64,000 bases of DNA from Bartonella sp. M0283 (GCF_016100455.1 NZ_JACFSK010000001.1:2461771-2525770), one strand, 5' to 3'. Counted from the first letter of the stretch, positions 44,963 to 55,402 are shown. A program made the numbers and translations. The notes: generated by a model from the letters alone, not told the origin.

Positions 44963-46960
44963 TTGGCCTTGGATAGTGACAGCAAAAAAACACTTCGCCA
45001 GAAGGTTGAGGATGCAGATTTGGCATTGTCTCTTAAAAAGCGTGCCGATAACAATACTGCATGGGCTGAAGCGCATATAGAACTTTCCGAAGCTTTGCTG
45101 GCACTTGCAGATGCCGAAGAAAGTGACGATGATGCGCTTTCCCACTATAACGAGGCAGCATCGGGCTTCGAGAAAGCTTTACAGGTTTTTACCCGCAAAC
45201 GTTATTTTAGTCGTTGGGGCGGGATCATTGTTTCTTATGTGCGGTGTTTACGCAATTATGCGCTGCGCGAAGAGGGGGAAATTGCAGTCTTACGGCTGAA
45301 ACGCGGACTTTCTTTACTTGATGAAGTCTGTAAAGCGCTGCCAAAAAAGAAGGGTGCGTTTGATCGGGCGCTTATCTTAACGGAGAAAGGCCATGTCTAC
45401 CGCGCACTTTCGGATATCGATTTTTCCAGACCGCGTGAAGAAAGACTGAAATTGGCATTGCAAGCATTTGATGAAGCCATTGCTATTTTACGCGAAAAAG
45501 AAAATTTCCATTATTGGTCGCTTGCCGTTTCGGCGAGTGCGCTGGTTGCCGCCCAATTGGCACGAATCGAACCGCTCGAAAAAGCAAGAGGTGATCTCGA
45601 ACTTGCCATTGAACGTTTTGAAACGGCGCTGAGCTTTTTTGATGAGGATGACCAACCTCAGGATATTTCCTATATTTATTTCGAGATGGGGCGGACGTTA
45701 ATGCAGCGGGCAACAATGGACACGCCAGCCAATCTTGTGTTTATGGAAAAAGCGTTGAAAGCTTTCGAAAATTCCAGTGCCACGTTTAAAGACGACGGGG
45801 GTGTCCACGCATTGAGCCGCCTTCAAAACGAAACAGCATTGGCTCTTGCGCTTATAGCCCAGCAGAAAGATCGGGATAGTGCTATTGCACTTCTTGAAAA
45901 ATCGGTCGCACTTTACCGCTCCAATATCGATCTTCTCAAAGATAAGAGTGAAACGCTGGGACTGGCAATGACCTATGGCAATTTGGGAAAAGATCTGACC
46001 CAGCTTGCCAATTTTGCTTCCGTTCCGTCTCGGGAACTTGAAAAAAGATATGAAGCGATTGCTGCTTTGCGTAACGCTATTGGCAAAGAAATAAAACTGG
46101 CCCGTCCGCTTGATTGGCTTTCCTATTTTATCGAATTGGGCGCGGCCCTTCAGGCAGCATCCAATATAGAAGTGCCGGAAAGGCGCGGTGAACTGTTACG
46201 GGAAGCTGTAAAACTTTATAATGAAGTTCTGGAAACGATAAAAGGCCAGCAAAACGCCAAACTCTTTAACCGGATTTTGCAATGGCGTGCTCTTGCCCGC
46301 GCCCGTCTTGGTGAAGATGAAAAAGGTCATCAAGGTTTGATATGGCTCAAACAGTCCGAACTGGACTTCCGCTTGGCAATTGCCAAGCTTGATGCCGATA
46401 AGGATAAAAACGAACTTTTTCGGCTTTATAGCAATTTGGCTCATGTTCTCTATTCCATGGCACGGCGCAAAGATTCAACAACTCCGGTCGATTTGCTTAA
46501 AGCTGCCAATAGTGCCATTGAAACGGCATTTACCAGCATAGGGAATGAACCTTTTGATAATGTGGATGAACAATTGGAAGCCCATTCCCATCACGCACTT
46601 GTTTTGTGGCGTTTGGGGTCATTCGGCAATGTGGTTGAAGCTTTCGCCAAATCACAAGCAATTTATGAAGAGCTGCTCCTCTCGCCAGAGTTGAAAAACA
46701 AGCCGAACAAGCTCTCGAATATCAAGCGCAGCTATGCATTGATGCTCAAAGACTGGGCGCAGAAAGTGCCAAAAAAGGCGGCAAAACCATTACTGGAAAA
46801 AGCAGTCGAACTGGTCAGCGAACTTCGTGTCTTGGCGCTTGCCGATGATGATAAAAAAGCACTCAAACGATGCGATGATGCTTTGGCAGATATTCAATCA
46901 AACATTCATGCCTTGGCCAAAAAGCGGTTTTTCAATTTCTGGCCGTTTAACCGGATGTAA
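44963..46960 (+). CDS. Large helical-repeat (TPR-like) protein, unrecognised
   Basis: A 665-residue soluble protein without signal peptide, built nearly wholly of paired helices with TPR-like spacing (for example LALQAFDEAIAILREKENFH, LAIERFETALSFFDEDDQP, LLEKSVALYRSNIDLLKD). Ends in aromatic-basic KKRFFNFWPFNRM. The start is a TTG at 44963, supported by AAAGGA 8 nt upstream; no ATG lies near. No catalytic domain seen. Probably a scaffold, but the role is unknown. It stands alone between a sirtuin gene and an L,D-transpeptidase gene. Confidence 0.8.
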   Translation: MALDSDSKKTLRQKVEDADLALSLKKRADNNTAWAEAHIELSEALLALADAEESDDDALSHYNEAASGFEKALQVFTRKRYFSRWGGIIVSYVRCLRNYALREEGEIAVLRLKRGLSLLDEVCKALPKKKGAFDRALILTEKGHVYRALSDIDFSRPREERLKLALQAFDEAIAILREKENFHYWSLAVSASALVAAQLARIEPLEKARGDLELAIERFETALSFFDEDDQPQDISYIYFEMGRTLMQRATMDTPANLVFMEKALKAFENSSATFKDDGGVHALSRLQNETALALALIAQQKDRDSAIALLEKSVALYRSNIDLLKDKSETLGLAMTYGNLGKDLTQLANFASVPSRELEKRYEAIAALRNAIGKEIKLARPLDWLSYFIELGAALQAASNIEVPERRGELLREAVKLYNEVLETIKGQQNAKLFNRILQWRALARARLGEDEKGHQGLIWLKQSELDFRLAIAKLDADKDKNELFRLYSNLAHVLYSMARRKDSTTPVDLLKAANSAIETAFTSIGNEPFDNVDEQLEAHSHHALVLWRLGSFGNVVEAFAKSQAIYEELLLSPELKNKPNKLSNIKRSYALMLKDWAQKVPKKAAKPLLEKAVELVSELRVLALADDDKKALKRCDDALADIQSNIHALAKKRFFNFWPFNRM

Positions 46961-47006
46961 AACCGCTCTTTAACTTTTTCAATTTTCTGATCAACTGATC
47001 AAAACA

Positions 47007-48308
47007 TTAATCGGTAAAGTGGACAATCACGCCGGGCTTTACCAATTTTGCCAATTCTTCGGCATCCCAATTTGTCAGACGGATACAGCCATGGCTCGAC
47101 GTTTTTCCGATTCGCGAAGGGTCGGGTGTGCCGTGAATACCATAGGTCGGTTTTGAAAGTGCTATCCAGACTGTTCCGACAGGTCCGTTGGGGCCAGGGG
47201 GAATGGTCAATATTTCATTATTGCTTCCCTGTTTGAAATTGACTTTCGGATTATAAGTATAGTTCGGATTAAAAGCGATGCGCTCGACTTGCACAGTGCC
47301 CGATGGAGACGGGTTGTCAGACGAGCCGATTGTTGCCGGATAAGCGACAACGAGTCTGCCTTCCGCATTATAACCGCGCACTTGTTTGCGGGCCTTGTCG
47401 GCGACAATCCGGTCTACACTTTCGCGTTTCGGTAAAACCAGATTAGGAACCTTGATTGTTTCGCCGGCACGGGAGAAATGGGCTTGCGGGTTGAGTTCCT
47501 GCAAGAATGTCTCATCAATATGAAAACGTTCTGCCAACATTTCTCTAACCGATGTGTAGGCCATGGCAGGCATCTGCGCTTTCATAGCATAATCGGCAGG
47601 AATAGAAGAGACATATTGGCGGTTCAAGTCGCTTTCGGTAATAGTATATTGCGTAAAGGCAGGACCGCCAGTTGATTGTAGAGCCGAATCCAGACGTTGT
47701 TTATCATTGGGGTCAATAAAACGGCCACTGATTTCACTTGCAGCGGCGGCAGCCTTATCGAAATTGCTACCGGCTAAACCATCAATTGCTCCTGGTGAGG
47801 AGCCCAGCCGGTCCATTAAAATCTGAACAGCAGCAACCGTTTCACGACCTTTCGGAACATTGATCGCAGGGGTATGTTCGGTCGGCATTTCGCCAGCCTG
47901 ATAACGGGGGGTGGTTTTTCTATAGGACGGCTGATGAGCTTCGCCACCGCCACGATAAGGCTTGGCGTCGGGTGCTTCGGGCACATCCTGATCATAAGGC
48001 GCGCCACCTTCTATCGGCCCCTGATTGTTTGTTCCATAAGGTGGCGGCGTGACACCTTGGGGGTAGTTCTCCGGTTCTTCCACACGAACAACCCGTCCAT
48101 TTTCATCAACATAGAGGCGGCGACCATATTGATCACGATAAACGCGCAACTGCTGGCGGTGATGCGGCAAATCGGCGGGGTCATAAAGTTGTGCCAGTTC
48201 GATTGGTTCGTCACTTTGTGTTGTGCTTGTCCCGTTTGCAAAAACAGGCGGAAGCGATGTCATTACAAGAGCAATTGTCAAATGGGAAACTGAAGAAATA
48301 TGAAACAT
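47007..48308 (-). CDS. L,D-transpeptidase (YkuD domain) with signal peptide
   Basis: A 433-residue exported enzyme. A signal peptide (MFHISSVSHLTIALVMTS) leads to a Pro/Gly-rich region (about 30-140), a peptidoglycan-binding-like and LysM-like middle (ETFLQELNPQAHFSRAGETI), and the C-terminal YkuD domain with YGIHGTPDPSRIG and TSSHGCIRLTNWD, catalytic Cys408. It makes 3-3 peptide crosslinks or anchors proteins to peptidoglycan, prominent in Hyphomicrobiales. Convergent with the repeat protein gene. Confidence 0.93.
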   Translation of the reverse strand: MFHISSVSHLTIALVMTSLPPVFANGTSTTQSDEPIELAQLYDPADLPHHRQQLRVYRDQYGRRLYVDENGRVVRVEEPENYPQGVTPPPYGTNNQGPIEGGAPYDQDVPEAPDAKPYRGGGEAHQPSYRKTTPRYQAGEMPTEHTPAINVPKGRETVAAVQILMDRLGSSPGAIDGLAGSNFDKAAAAASEISGRFIDPNDKQRLDSALQSTGGPAFTQYTITESDLNRQYVSSIPADYAMKAQMPAMAYTSVREMLAERFHIDETFLQELNPQAHFSRAGETIKVPNLVLPKRESVDRIVADKARKQVRGYNAEGRLVVAYPATIGSSDNPSPSGTVQVERIAFNPNYTYNPKVNFKQGSNNEILTIPPGPNGPVGTVWIALSKPTYGIHGTPDPSRIGKTSSHGCIRLTNWDAEELAKLVKPGVIVHFTD

Positions 48309-48771
48309 TACGAACCGTACGAACCTATATTGGCAAAATTCGGTTGAATAGAGGAAATGGCATCTCTAGACCAATTTGACGGCAGGAAAAAGGCATGTTC
48401 CATTCTCTCTTCCGTTAAATTATTTTAACAAAAGCCGTTTCTGACAAGATCAAGCTTTTTGACAATAGTTTGGTGACATAAAAATTCTCGTGATCAAAAA
48501 CTTATAAAAATCAAACATGTCCTGCAATTTGAAAGGATTGGAAAAATACTCCGCTACGAGGTTCCATTGCTTGTCTTGTGCATGTTTATTCTCTCTTATT
48601 TTCAACAATTGTAATGATTATTGACAATGAATCGGGAGCGAGAGAACGAACCGGTTTTCATGTAATTTAAGATTGCCATATTGATTTTTGAAAGTACTGA
48701 CGTAATCGGCTTGCCATTTGTTTTGCTTGTTTTGGCAGTAAATATCACAGATTGCGAGTGGAACTGAATAC
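48309..48771. other. Gene-free stretch between L,D-transpeptidase and tRNA-Thr genes
   Basis: About 460 nt; AT-rich, with a palindrome GTTAAATTATTTTAAC near 48414-48429. No gene or other signal seen. Confidence 0.4.
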
Positions 48772-48846
<75 letters not shown>

Positions 48847-49015
48847 TAAGAAAAATAGTTTTCGGGCGGCGTTCTGCCACATTGTAAAGAAATAGGCAAG
48901 CGGACATTCACGTTTCTCATAAGAAAAATCAAGGCAATATTCTTTGGCTGGCAATTTTTTTAACATGGTGTTATGACCGGAACCGTTTTTTTAGAATATT
49001 CAACAGGTTTGAAGG

Positions 49016-49177
49016 ATGGCAGATTCAATCGCTGAGGAACGTCGCCAAAAACGTTTGGCGCAACAATTGCGCGCCAATCTTGTCCGGCGCAAACAACAAG
49101 CGCGCGAGCGCGAAGAAATGCGCGAAAAGACAGGCCACGACGAGGCAGAGCATCCGCAAGGTGTACCGGTAAAATAA
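49016..49177 (+). CDS. Small charged protein upstream of murA
   Basis: A 53-residue gene in the conserved position before murA in Hyphomicrobiales. The product is an Arg/Gln/Glu-rich helix (EERRQKRLAQQLRANLVRRK then REREEMREK), suggesting nucleic-acid or ribosome contacts or a coiled coil. AGG lies 8 nt before the ATG. No characterised function that I know of. Confidence 0.78.
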   Translation: MADSIAEERRQKRLAQQLRANLVRRKQQAREREEMREKTGHDEAEHPQGVPVK

Positions 49178-49295
49178 TCCGGTTTTTCTTATTTTTTTAT
49201 TTTAAGTCCTGTTTGTGCCACCTTTTGTCCTTACAGGCCGAATGGATAAACCGGACGATTGCTACCAATCGCAAAACAAAGAAAGGTCTTAACGG

Positions 49296-50585
49296 ATGGA
49301 TCGTATTAAAATTATTGGCGGGAATCGTTTGAACGGGGTTATTCCCATTTCAGGTGCAAAAAATGCAGCATTACCGTTGATGATTGCCTCTTTGCTTACC
49401 GATGATACATTAACACTTGATAATGTACCCCACTTGGCCGATGTCGAACAACTTATCAGGATTCTCGGCAATCACGGTGTCGACTATTCGGTGAATGGCC
49501 GTCGTCAGCATCAGGATGGCGCCTATTCCCGAACGGTGCATTTTACAGCCCGCCAAATTGTTACAACACGTGCACCTTATGAACTCGTGTCAAAGATGAG
49601 GGCGAGTTTCTGGGTTATCGCACCCTTGGTTGCCCGCATGGGAGAAGCTTGCGTGTCGCTTCCCGGTGGCTGCGCAATAGGAACCCGTCCTGTGGATTTT
49701 ATCCTTCAAGGGCTTGAGGCATTGGGTGCAGAAATCAATATCGAGAATGGTTATGTCCATGCCAAAGCACCAAAAGGGCTAAGAGGCGCCGAATTTACTT
49801 TTCCGAAAGTGACGGTCGGTGGTACGCACACCATGTTAATGGCAGCGTCTCTGGCGAAAGGTGATACTGTTTTACACAATGCTGCTTGCGAGCCGGAAGT
49901 TGTCAATCTTGCCGAATGTCTCAATGCAATGGGGGCAAAAATCAAGGGTGCCGGTACCCCGACCATTTATATCGAAGGTGTCGAGGGGCTTTCTGGCGCA
50001 CGCGTCAAGGTTATTTCCGATCGTATCGAAGCAGGCACTTACGCTATGGCGGTTGCCATGACCGGTGGAGATGTTCTGCTGAAAGACGCACGCCCCGATT
50101 ACTTGCGTTCTGTTCTCGATACACTTTCCAAAACCGGATTGGAAATCAAAGAAAGTGAAGAGGGTATCCGTGTTGCAAGAAACGGTCTCGATATTGTTCC
50201 GACCGATATTGAAACACAACCATTTCCGGGCTTCCCGACAGATTTGCAGGCACAATTTATGGGGTTGATGACAAGGGCAAAAGGTGTTTCGCACATCACC
50301 GAAACAATTTTTGAAAACCGTTTTATGCATGTTCAGGAACTTGCCCGTCTTGGTGCCCATATTTCGCTTGTTGGCCAAACGGCTACAGTTGAAGGGGTTG
50401 AGCGGCTATTGGGCGCACAGGTTATGGCAACCGATTTGCGTGCCTCGGTTTCTCTCGTTATAGCAGGGCTTGCGGCAGAAGGAGAAACAACTGTCAATCG
50501 TGTTTATCACCTCGACCGTGGTTTCGAGCGGCTTGAAGAGAAACTTTCAAATTGTGGTGCACAGATTGAACGTATAAGCGGATAA
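49296..50585 (+). CDS. murA: UDP-N-acetylglucosamine 1-carboxyvinyltransferase
   Basis: First committed step of peptidoglycan synthesis: adds enolpyruvate from PEP to UDP-GlcNAc. The 429-residue protein has [10 protein letters not shown] (Lys23, Asn24), the active-site loop [14 protein letters not shown] with Cys126 (fosfomycin target), [10 protein letters not shown] and the [12 protein letters not shown] block. AAGAAAGGT lies upstream of the ATG. It heads the cluster murA-DUF2948-hisD-UPF0262-phosphatase. Confidence 0.97.
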   Translation: MDRIKIIGGNRLNGVIPISGAKNAALPLMIASLLTDDTLTLDNVPHLADVEQLIRILGNHGVDYSVNGRRQHQDGAYSRTVHFTARQIVTTRAPYELVSKMRASFWVIAPLVARMGEACVSLPGGCAIGTRPVDFILQGLEALGAEINIENGYVHAKAPKGLRGAEFTFPKVTVGGTHTMLMAASLAKGDTVLHNAACEPEVVNLAECLNAMGAKIKGAGTPTIYIEGVEGLSGARVKVISDRIEAGTYAMAVAMTGGDVLLKDARPDYLRSVLDTLSKTGLEIKESEEGIRVARNGLDIVPTDIETQPFPGFPTDLQAQFMGLMTRAKGVSHITETIFENRFMHVQELARLGAHISLVGQTATVEGVERLLGAQVMATDLRASVSLVIAGLAAEGETTVNRVYHLDRGFERLEEKLSNCGAQIERISG

Positions 50586-50642
50586 TGACAATATCTTTCC
50601 TGTCGCAAACAGGATATTATTGAAAGAGAATGGAGTGGTAAG

Positions 50643-51086
50643 ATGCCGCTTTTGAAATTGATGGCCATGGATGACGAAGATCTGGAAATCTTGTCGGCGC
50701 ATTTGCAAGATGCTGTCGTTAAAGTTGCCGATCTTGACTGGCGCTGTGGTGAGAAGCGTTTTATAGCGGCACTTAACCGTTTTGCTTGGGAAGAACAGAT
50801 GAAGGGGGGATTGTTTTCGCGTGCAAAAACCGGTGAACGGCATCGTACCGCTCTCCGCTTCGATCGGGTTCTAAGTGTCAAAACACGTGGTTTCGATCGT
50901 GAAAAAAAAGACAATGTCTTGTCTCTTTTGACAATGCAATTCCAGCCGACAGTTCCTCCCGCCGGCATTGTGACGCTGATTTTTTCCGGTGAAGCGGCAA
51001 TCCGCCTTGAAGTGGAATGTATTGAAGCGCAATTGACCGACCTTGGTCCCGTTTGGCAAGCCAAGGCCAACCCGCATCACAGATAA
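50643..51086 (+). CDS. DUF2948 family protein
   Basis: A 147-residue protein of the DUF2948 family, restricted to Alphaproteobacteria and always found between murA and hisD. Starts LLKLMAMDDEDLEILSAHLQ and holds the RFAWE and RRTALRFDRVLSVKTRGFD-type blocks, then IRLEVECIEAQLTDLG. Cytoplasmic, no known activity. Start preceded by GGAG. Confidence 0.88.
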   Translation: MPLLKLMAMDDEDLEILSAHLQDAVVKVADLDWRCGEKRFIAALNRFAWEEQMKGGLFSRAKTGERHRTALRFDRVLSVKTRGFDREKKDNVLSLLTMQFQPTVPPAGIVTLIFSGEAAIRLEVECIEAQLTDLGPVWQAKANPHHR

Positions 51087-51107
51087 TTTTTTTCGACAGG
51101 AAAAAGA

Positions 51108-52400
51108 ATGGTTCAAATTCTTCGTCAATCATCGGCAAATTTCGAAAACGAGTTTCGTAAATTTCTCGATTCAAAGCGTGAAGTTTCCCAGAGTGTTGAT
51201 GACACTGTGCGCGATATTATCAAAACGGTTCGCGATGAGGGTGATCAGGCTTTGATCGACTTATCGGCAAAATTCGATCGTGTGGACCTTAAAGAAAAAG
51301 GTTTGAAAATTAGCGAGAGTGAAATTGATGAAGCGATGAAGCACGTTCCGTCAAAAACGCTTGATGCTTTGAAACTTGCCCATGATCGTATTGTTGTCTA
51401 CCACCAGAAACAACTGCCAAAGGATGAGCGCTTTGTCGATCCGCTGGGTGTCGAACTCGGTTGGCGCTGGACGGCTGTCCAATCGGTCGGGCTTTATGTG
51501 CCGGGTGGTACGGCAAGTTACCCGAGTTCGGTGCTGATGAATGCTGTTCCGGCCAAAGTTGCGGGCGTTGAACGTATTGTCATGGTGGTTCCGACGCCGG
51601 ATGGACATCTCAATCCGCTGGTTCTTGCCGCAGCCAAACTTGGCGGTGTGAGCGAAATTTATCGTGTTGGCGGGGCGCAAGCGGTGGCAGCCCTTGCCTA
51701 TGGTACAAAAACCATAAAGCCGGTGGCAAAAATTGTCGGCCCCGGTAATGCCTTTGTTGCGGCCGCCAAAAGACAGGTTTTCGGCAAAGTCGGCATTGAT
51801 ATGATTGCCGGTCCGTCGGAAGTTCTGGTCATTGCCGATAAGCTTAATGATGCCGACTGGATTGCCGCTGATCTTCTGGCACAGGCCGAACATGATACGG
51901 CCGCCCAATCCATTCTCATGACCGATGACGAAGCTTTTGCAAACGAGGTTATGAAGGCGGTTCAAACACAATTGACAACATTGAAACGCGGTAAAACTGC
52001 TTCTTCGAGCTGGCAGGATTTTGGCGCGGTTATTCTTGTCAATGATCTCGAACAAGCCTTTCCACTTGCCAATCGTGTTGCGCCGGAACATCTCGAACTG
52101 GCAGTTGAAGACCCTGACCGCTTTTTGCCTTTGATACGCAATGCCGGAGCTATATTTGTCGGGCGTTACACACCGGAAGTAATTGGTGATTATGTCGGTG
52201 GTTCCAACCACGTTTTGCCAACTGCCCGTTCGGCAAGATTTTCATCCGGTCTTTCGGTTCTTGACTATATGAAACGCAGCTCGATTTTAAAACTTGGTGC
52301 AGACGAATTGCGCAAGCTTGGACCATCGGCGATAGAACTTGCCAATGCAGAAGGACTGGAAGCCCATGGAAGGTCTGTTGCCATAAGATTGAATCTCTAG
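51108..52400 (+). CDS. hisD: Histidinol dehydrogenase
   Basis: Zinc enzyme carrying out the last two oxidations of histidine synthesis (histidinol to histidine, NAD+). The 430-residue protein shows YVPGGTASYPSSVLM, GGAQAVAALAYGT, GPGNAFVAAAKRQVFG, the AGPSEVLVIAD block and LAQAEHDTAAQS with His/Asp/Gln metal ligands; the C-terminal GGSNHVLPT and THGRSV-like segment AHGRSVAIRL. Follows DUF2948 by 21 nt; AGGAAAAAGA precedes the ATG. Other his genes are not in the window. Confidence 0.96.
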   Translation: MVQILRQSSANFENEFRKFLDSKREVSQSVDDTVRDIIKTVRDEGDQALIDLSAKFDRVDLKEKGLKISESEIDEAMKHVPSKTLDALKLAHDRIVVYHQKQLPKDERFVDPLGVELGWRWTAVQSVGLYVPGGTASYPSSVLMNAVPAKVAGVERIVMVVPTPDGHLNPLVLAAAKLGGVSEIYRVGGAQAVAALAYGTKTIKPVAKIVGPGNAFVAAAKRQVFGKVGIDMIAGPSEVLVIADKLNDADWIAADLLAQAEHDTAAQSILMTDDEAFANEVMKAVQTQLTTLKRGKTASSSWQDFGAVILVNDLEQAFPLANRVAPEHLELAVEDPDRFLPLIRNAGAIFVGRYTPEVIGDYVGGSNHVLPTARSARFSSGLSVLDYMKRSSILKLGADELRKLGPSAIELANAEGLEAHGRSVAIRLNL

Positions 52401-52420
52401 TTTGAAAAGGGAGGGGGAGT

Positions 52421-52891
52421 GTGGAGAAGGCGCGGCTCATTGATGTCGAACTTGATGAAACCATCGGGCGTTCGACGCCCGAGGTCGAGCATGAGCGTGC
52501 AGTTGCTATTTTCGATCTCATTGAGGAAAATAGTTTTATGCCCGTGGGAGACACCGGAACCGGTCCCTATAAACTGAAATTGTCGCTTGTTGACAGGCGT
52601 CTGGTCTTCGATATTTCCCGTGAAAATGGCGAATGGGTAACCACCCATATACTTTCGCTAGGGCCGTTTCGACGCATTGTTAAAGATTATTATCTGATCT
52701 GTGACAGTTATTACGAGGCGATACGGTCTGCAACGCCTACAAAAATCGAAGCAATCGATATGGGCCGTCGCGGTTTGCACAATGAAGGGTCGACCACTCT
52801 GCAAGATCGCCTACGCGGAAAAATAGATATGGATTTCAAAACGGCGCGGCGGCTTTTTACTCTTCTTTGTGTTTTATACTGGAAAGGGTGA
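52421..52891 (+). CDS. UPF0262 family protein
   Basis: A 156-residue alphaproteobacterial UPF0262 protein ([57 protein letters not shown]). Start is GTG at 52421, with a very strong GGGAGGGGG site just before it; no ATG fits. No characterised function. Overlaps the in-frame-shifted start region of the phosphatase gene and is part of the murA-hisD block. Confidence 0.9.
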   Translation: MEKARLIDVELDETIGRSTPEVEHERAVAIFDLIEENSFMPVGDTGTGPYKLKLSLVDRRLVFDISRENGEWVTTHILSLGPFRRIVKDYYLICDSYYEAIRSATPTKIEAIDMGRRGLHNEGSTTLQDRLRGKIDMDFKTARRLFTLLCVLYWKG

Positions 52892-52893
52892 AG

Positions 52894-53340
52894 ATGGCCG
52901 AAGATTATAAATCAACATCGAGACGCCCTTCATCAGTGCTTTTTGTTTGCGGACAGAATTCTATACGCTCGCCAATAGCCGAGGCGCTGACACGCAAGAT
53001 GTTTCCGGATATTTATGTTGCATCCGCCGGCGTCGTCAAAGGCAATCGTGATCCTTTTGCAGCCGCAGTTATTGCCGAAGACGGGCTTTCCATGGAAGGG
53101 CATAATCCGCGCGGGCTGGAGGAATTGTCGGATGGATATTTCGATCTTGCCATCACCCTCACGCCGCAAGCTCATCATGCAGTGCTCGAACAGATGCGCG
53201 GGTTTTCGGTCGATGTCGAATATTGGCCAACGCCCGATCCGGCACTTGCAACGGGTTCGCGCGAACAAATTCTTGATGCCTATCGGGATATCAGGGAAAA
53301 CCTGAAAAAGCGGATAATGGCGCGCTTTGCCAATAAATGA
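52894..53340 (+). CDS. Low-molecular-weight phosphotyrosine phosphatase family protein
   Basis: A 148-residue LMW-PTP fold protein. VLFVCGQNSIRSPIAEAL contains CX5R with Cys19 and Arg25, although the family norm is CXGNXXR, so the loop is slightly divergent. The distal catalytic Asp is plausibly in YWPTPDPAL. Related to tyrosine phosphatases and arsenate reductases. The ATG at 52894 (GAAAGGGTGAAG before it) follows UPF0262 by two bases, so the genes are co-translated. Function in this cluster is unknown. Confidence 0.87.
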   Translation: MAEDYKSTSRRPSSVLFVCGQNSIRSPIAEALTRKMFPDIYVASAGVVKGNRDPFAAAVIAEDGLSMEGHNPRGLEELSDGYFDLAITLTPQAHHAVLEQMRGFSVDVEYWPTPDPALATGSREQILDAYRDIRENLKKRIMARFANK

Positions 53341-53346
53341 TGCCCA

Positions 53347-53392
53347 TTCGCTTAAAAACAGCATAAAGTTTCGCTTGAAAACCGCATAAACT
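53347..53392. repeat. 23-bp tandem duplication
   Basis: Two abutting 23-bp copies beginning TTCGCTTAAAAACAGC and TTCGCTTGAAAACCGC, with three mismatches, between the phosphatase gene and infA. Confidence 0.88.
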
Positions 53393-53520
53393 ATTGTGCT
53401 CTTTTGATTCAGATGTTCACAAATGGCCGAGAATAGGGTAGGTTCCCCCCCAACTGGACGGGCGGCACCTGTCGTTTGTCAAATTTTGATCAAAATAAAC
53501 AGTCTAGAAACAGGTAATTT

Positions 53521-53739
53521 ATGGCCAAAGAAGAAGTATTGGAATTTTCCGGCGTGATTACGGAGCTTTTACCCAATGCGATGTTTCGCGTAAAGCTCGA
53601 CAATGATCACGAAATCATTGCTCATACAGCAGGACGTATGCGCAAGAACCGCATCAGAGTTCTTGCTGGAGACAAGGTTATGGTGGAAATGACACCCTAT
53701 GACCTGACCAAGGGTAGGATCACCTACCGTTATAAATAA
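53521..53739 (+). CDS. infA: Translation initiation factor IF-1
   Basis: A 72-residue OB-fold protein binding the ribosomal A site during initiation. Signature [56 protein letters not shown] is canonical. A 180-nt gap upstream suggests its own promoter; the maf gene starts one base after its stop codon. Confidence 0.97.
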   Translation: MAKEEVLEFSGVITELLPNAMFRVKLDNDHEIIAHTAGRMRKNRIRVLAGDKVMVEMTPYDLTKGRITYRYK

Positions 53740-53740
53740 T

Positions 53741-54400
53741 ATGACGACAAATTCTGTTATGCCGGAAGAAGACCCGCAGGTGAAAACCAAGCTTGTTCTT
53801 GCTTCAGCTTCGCCAAGACGCTTGGCATTGCTCCGGCAGATTGGTGTTTTCCCCGATCATTTGCATCCTGCCGATATTGACGAAACGCCAAGGCGTCTCG
53901 AACATCCGCGTTTTCTCGCAAGACGTTTGGCAAAGGAAAAAGCCCAAAGAGGTGCAGAACTCGTTTGTGTTATGCCGGAATTCGAGCATGCACTTGTTCT
54001 TGCTGCCGATACGGTCGTTGCCGTCGGGCGCAAAATTCTGCCCAAACCCGCCGATGAAGATGAAGCACGTGAATGTTTGCGACTTTTGTCTGGCCGGACG
54101 CATAAAGTTTATACCGGTGTCTGTCTTATTAACGCCAAGGGAAAGAGTCACCATAAGCTTGTCGAAAGCCGTGTACGTTTTGAACGATTGGGGCGCGAGG
54201 TTATCGAAGCCTATCTCTTGTCGGGCGAATGGCAGGGAAAAGCCGGAGGTTACGCCATTCAGGGGCGGGCCGGTTGTTTTGCCTTGCAAATATCCGGTTC
54301 CTATAGCGGGATTGTAGGCTTGCCGCTCGCTGAAACAGCGGAATTGTTAACAACACAGAATTATCCCGTATTTGAACATTGGCAGAAAGATGAGGTCTGA
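53741..54400 (+). CDS. Maf-family nucleotide pyrophosphatase
   Basis: A 219-residue Maf/HAM1-like NTP pyrophosphatase that removes modified or non-canonical nucleoside triphosphates. Motifs [41 protein letters not shown] and [10 protein letters not shown] are intact. Follows infA directly (overlap-free by one base) and precedes yacG, the usual alphaproteobacterial order. Confidence 0.93.
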   Translation: MTTNSVMPEEDPQVKTKLVLASASPRRLALLRQIGVFPDHLHPADIDETPRRLEHPRFLARRLAKEKAQRGAELVCVMPEFEHALVLAADTVVAVGRKILPKPADEDEARECLRLLSGRTHKVYTGVCLINAKGKSHHKLVESRVRFERLGREVIEAYLLSGEWQGKAGGYAIQGRAGCFALQISGSYSGIVGLPLAETAELLTTQNYPVFEHWQKDEV

Positions 54401-54401
54401 A

Positions 54402-54614
54402 ATGGCAACATCAGTTAAAGACCAATCCCGATCAACCGCTAAAGTATATCCGCTGCGTTCACCAAGGCCATGCCCCGAATGTGGCAAACCTTCAACCCGC
54501 GAAGCTTATCCATTTTGTTCTGACCGTTGTCGTGCAATTGATCTCAATCGTTGGCTTAAAGGTTCATATATCTTGCCAGGTAAACCCTTTAACAATGCGG
54601 ATGAAGAAGAATGA
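54402..54614 (+). CDS. yacG: DNA gyrase inhibitor YacG
   Basis: A 70-residue zinc-binding protein. Cys24/Cys27 (CPECGK) and Cys39/Cys43 (CSDRC) form the zinc finger, followed by [16 protein letters not shown], the family tail. E. coli YacG binds GyrB and inhibits gyrase. The ATG at 54402 with GAGG upstream was chosen over in-frame ATGs inside maf. Overlaps the next gene by four bases. Confidence 0.93.
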   Translation: MATSVKDQSRSTAKVYPLRSPRPCPECGKPSTREAYPFCSDRCRAIDLNRWLKGSYILPGKPFNNADEEE

Positions 54615-55402
54615 AACTCGTAAAGCCCGTTGCCATTTTTGATGCCGGTATCGGCTCTTATGCCATTGTGGATCTGTTACATAGAAAACAACCGCAACGC
54701 GATATTATCTATTTTGCCGATCGGGCCCATTTCCCATATGGGAAAAAAACGGCTGACGAGCTTGTCGAAATTGTCAAACAGACATTCAAACGATTGATGC
54801 GTTACGACCCCTCAGCCATCATTATCGCTTCCAACGCGCCATCCATTATGGTGTTTGACCGCGTCAAAGACAGTTCGCCCGTGCCGCTTTATGGCGTATT
54901 TCCGCCGCTTGAAGAAGCGGAAAGAAAAAGCCGGAGTGGTCATGTGGCAATTATGGGTGTAGCCTCGATGGTGAAAAGCGAGATGGGGAAGGCATTTGTC
55001 AAAAATCACAGTAAAAATCCGGACAATGTCGCTCTCGTCAATGCCTCACCGATGGTTGAACTGGTCGAAAGCGGAACTTTCCTGTTTAATCCGGAAAAAA
55101 CGCAAAGAGAAGTCGACCGTTTCATGGGAGATTTGTTGGAAAAATATCCCGCAGTTGATACGTGCACACTTTCAAGCACCCATCTGCCTTGGCTTAAAAA
55201 CTTCTTTGAAAAAGCAGCACCACAATGCTGTTTTCTTGATCCGGCTGAAAGCATTATCGGAAAACTTGAAAAAAAATATTCAGGAAGCGGCCTTATTCAA
55301 GGTCTGGTAACCGAAAGTGCCGAATACAGGTTACAAGACTTCAAAAAAATGCTGCGTAAACTCGACATTACAATTCCACTCGATGTCATTGCAGACGAAT
55401 AG
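54611..55402 (+). CDS. Aspartate/glutamate racemase-like protein without catalytic cysteines
   Basis: A 263-residue protein of the MurI/Asp-Glu racemase fold. N-terminal [15 protein letters not shown] (Asp11) and [14 protein letters not shown] fit MurI closely. But both catalytic cysteines are serine: Ser74 in IIIASNAPS where MurI has ACNTA, and Ser189 in LSSTHLP where MurI has GCTH. It is thus probably not a normal racemase: an inactive regulator or an enzyme with another chemistry. Translationally coupled with yacG (4-bp overlap). A true murI would have to lie elsewhere. Confidence 0.85.
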   Translation: MKLVKPVAIFDAGIGSYAIVDLLHRKQPQRDIIYFADRAHFPYGKKTADELVEIVKQTFKRLMRYDPSAIIIASNAPSIMVFDRVKDSSPVPLYGVFPPLEEAERKSRSGHVAIMGVASMVKSEMGKAFVKNHSKNPDNVALVNASPMVELVESGTFLFNPEKTQREVDRFMGDLLEKYPAVDTCTLSSTHLPWLKNFFEKAAPQCCFLDPAESIIGKLEKKYSGSGLIQGLVTESAEYRLQDFKKMLRKLDITIPLDVIADE

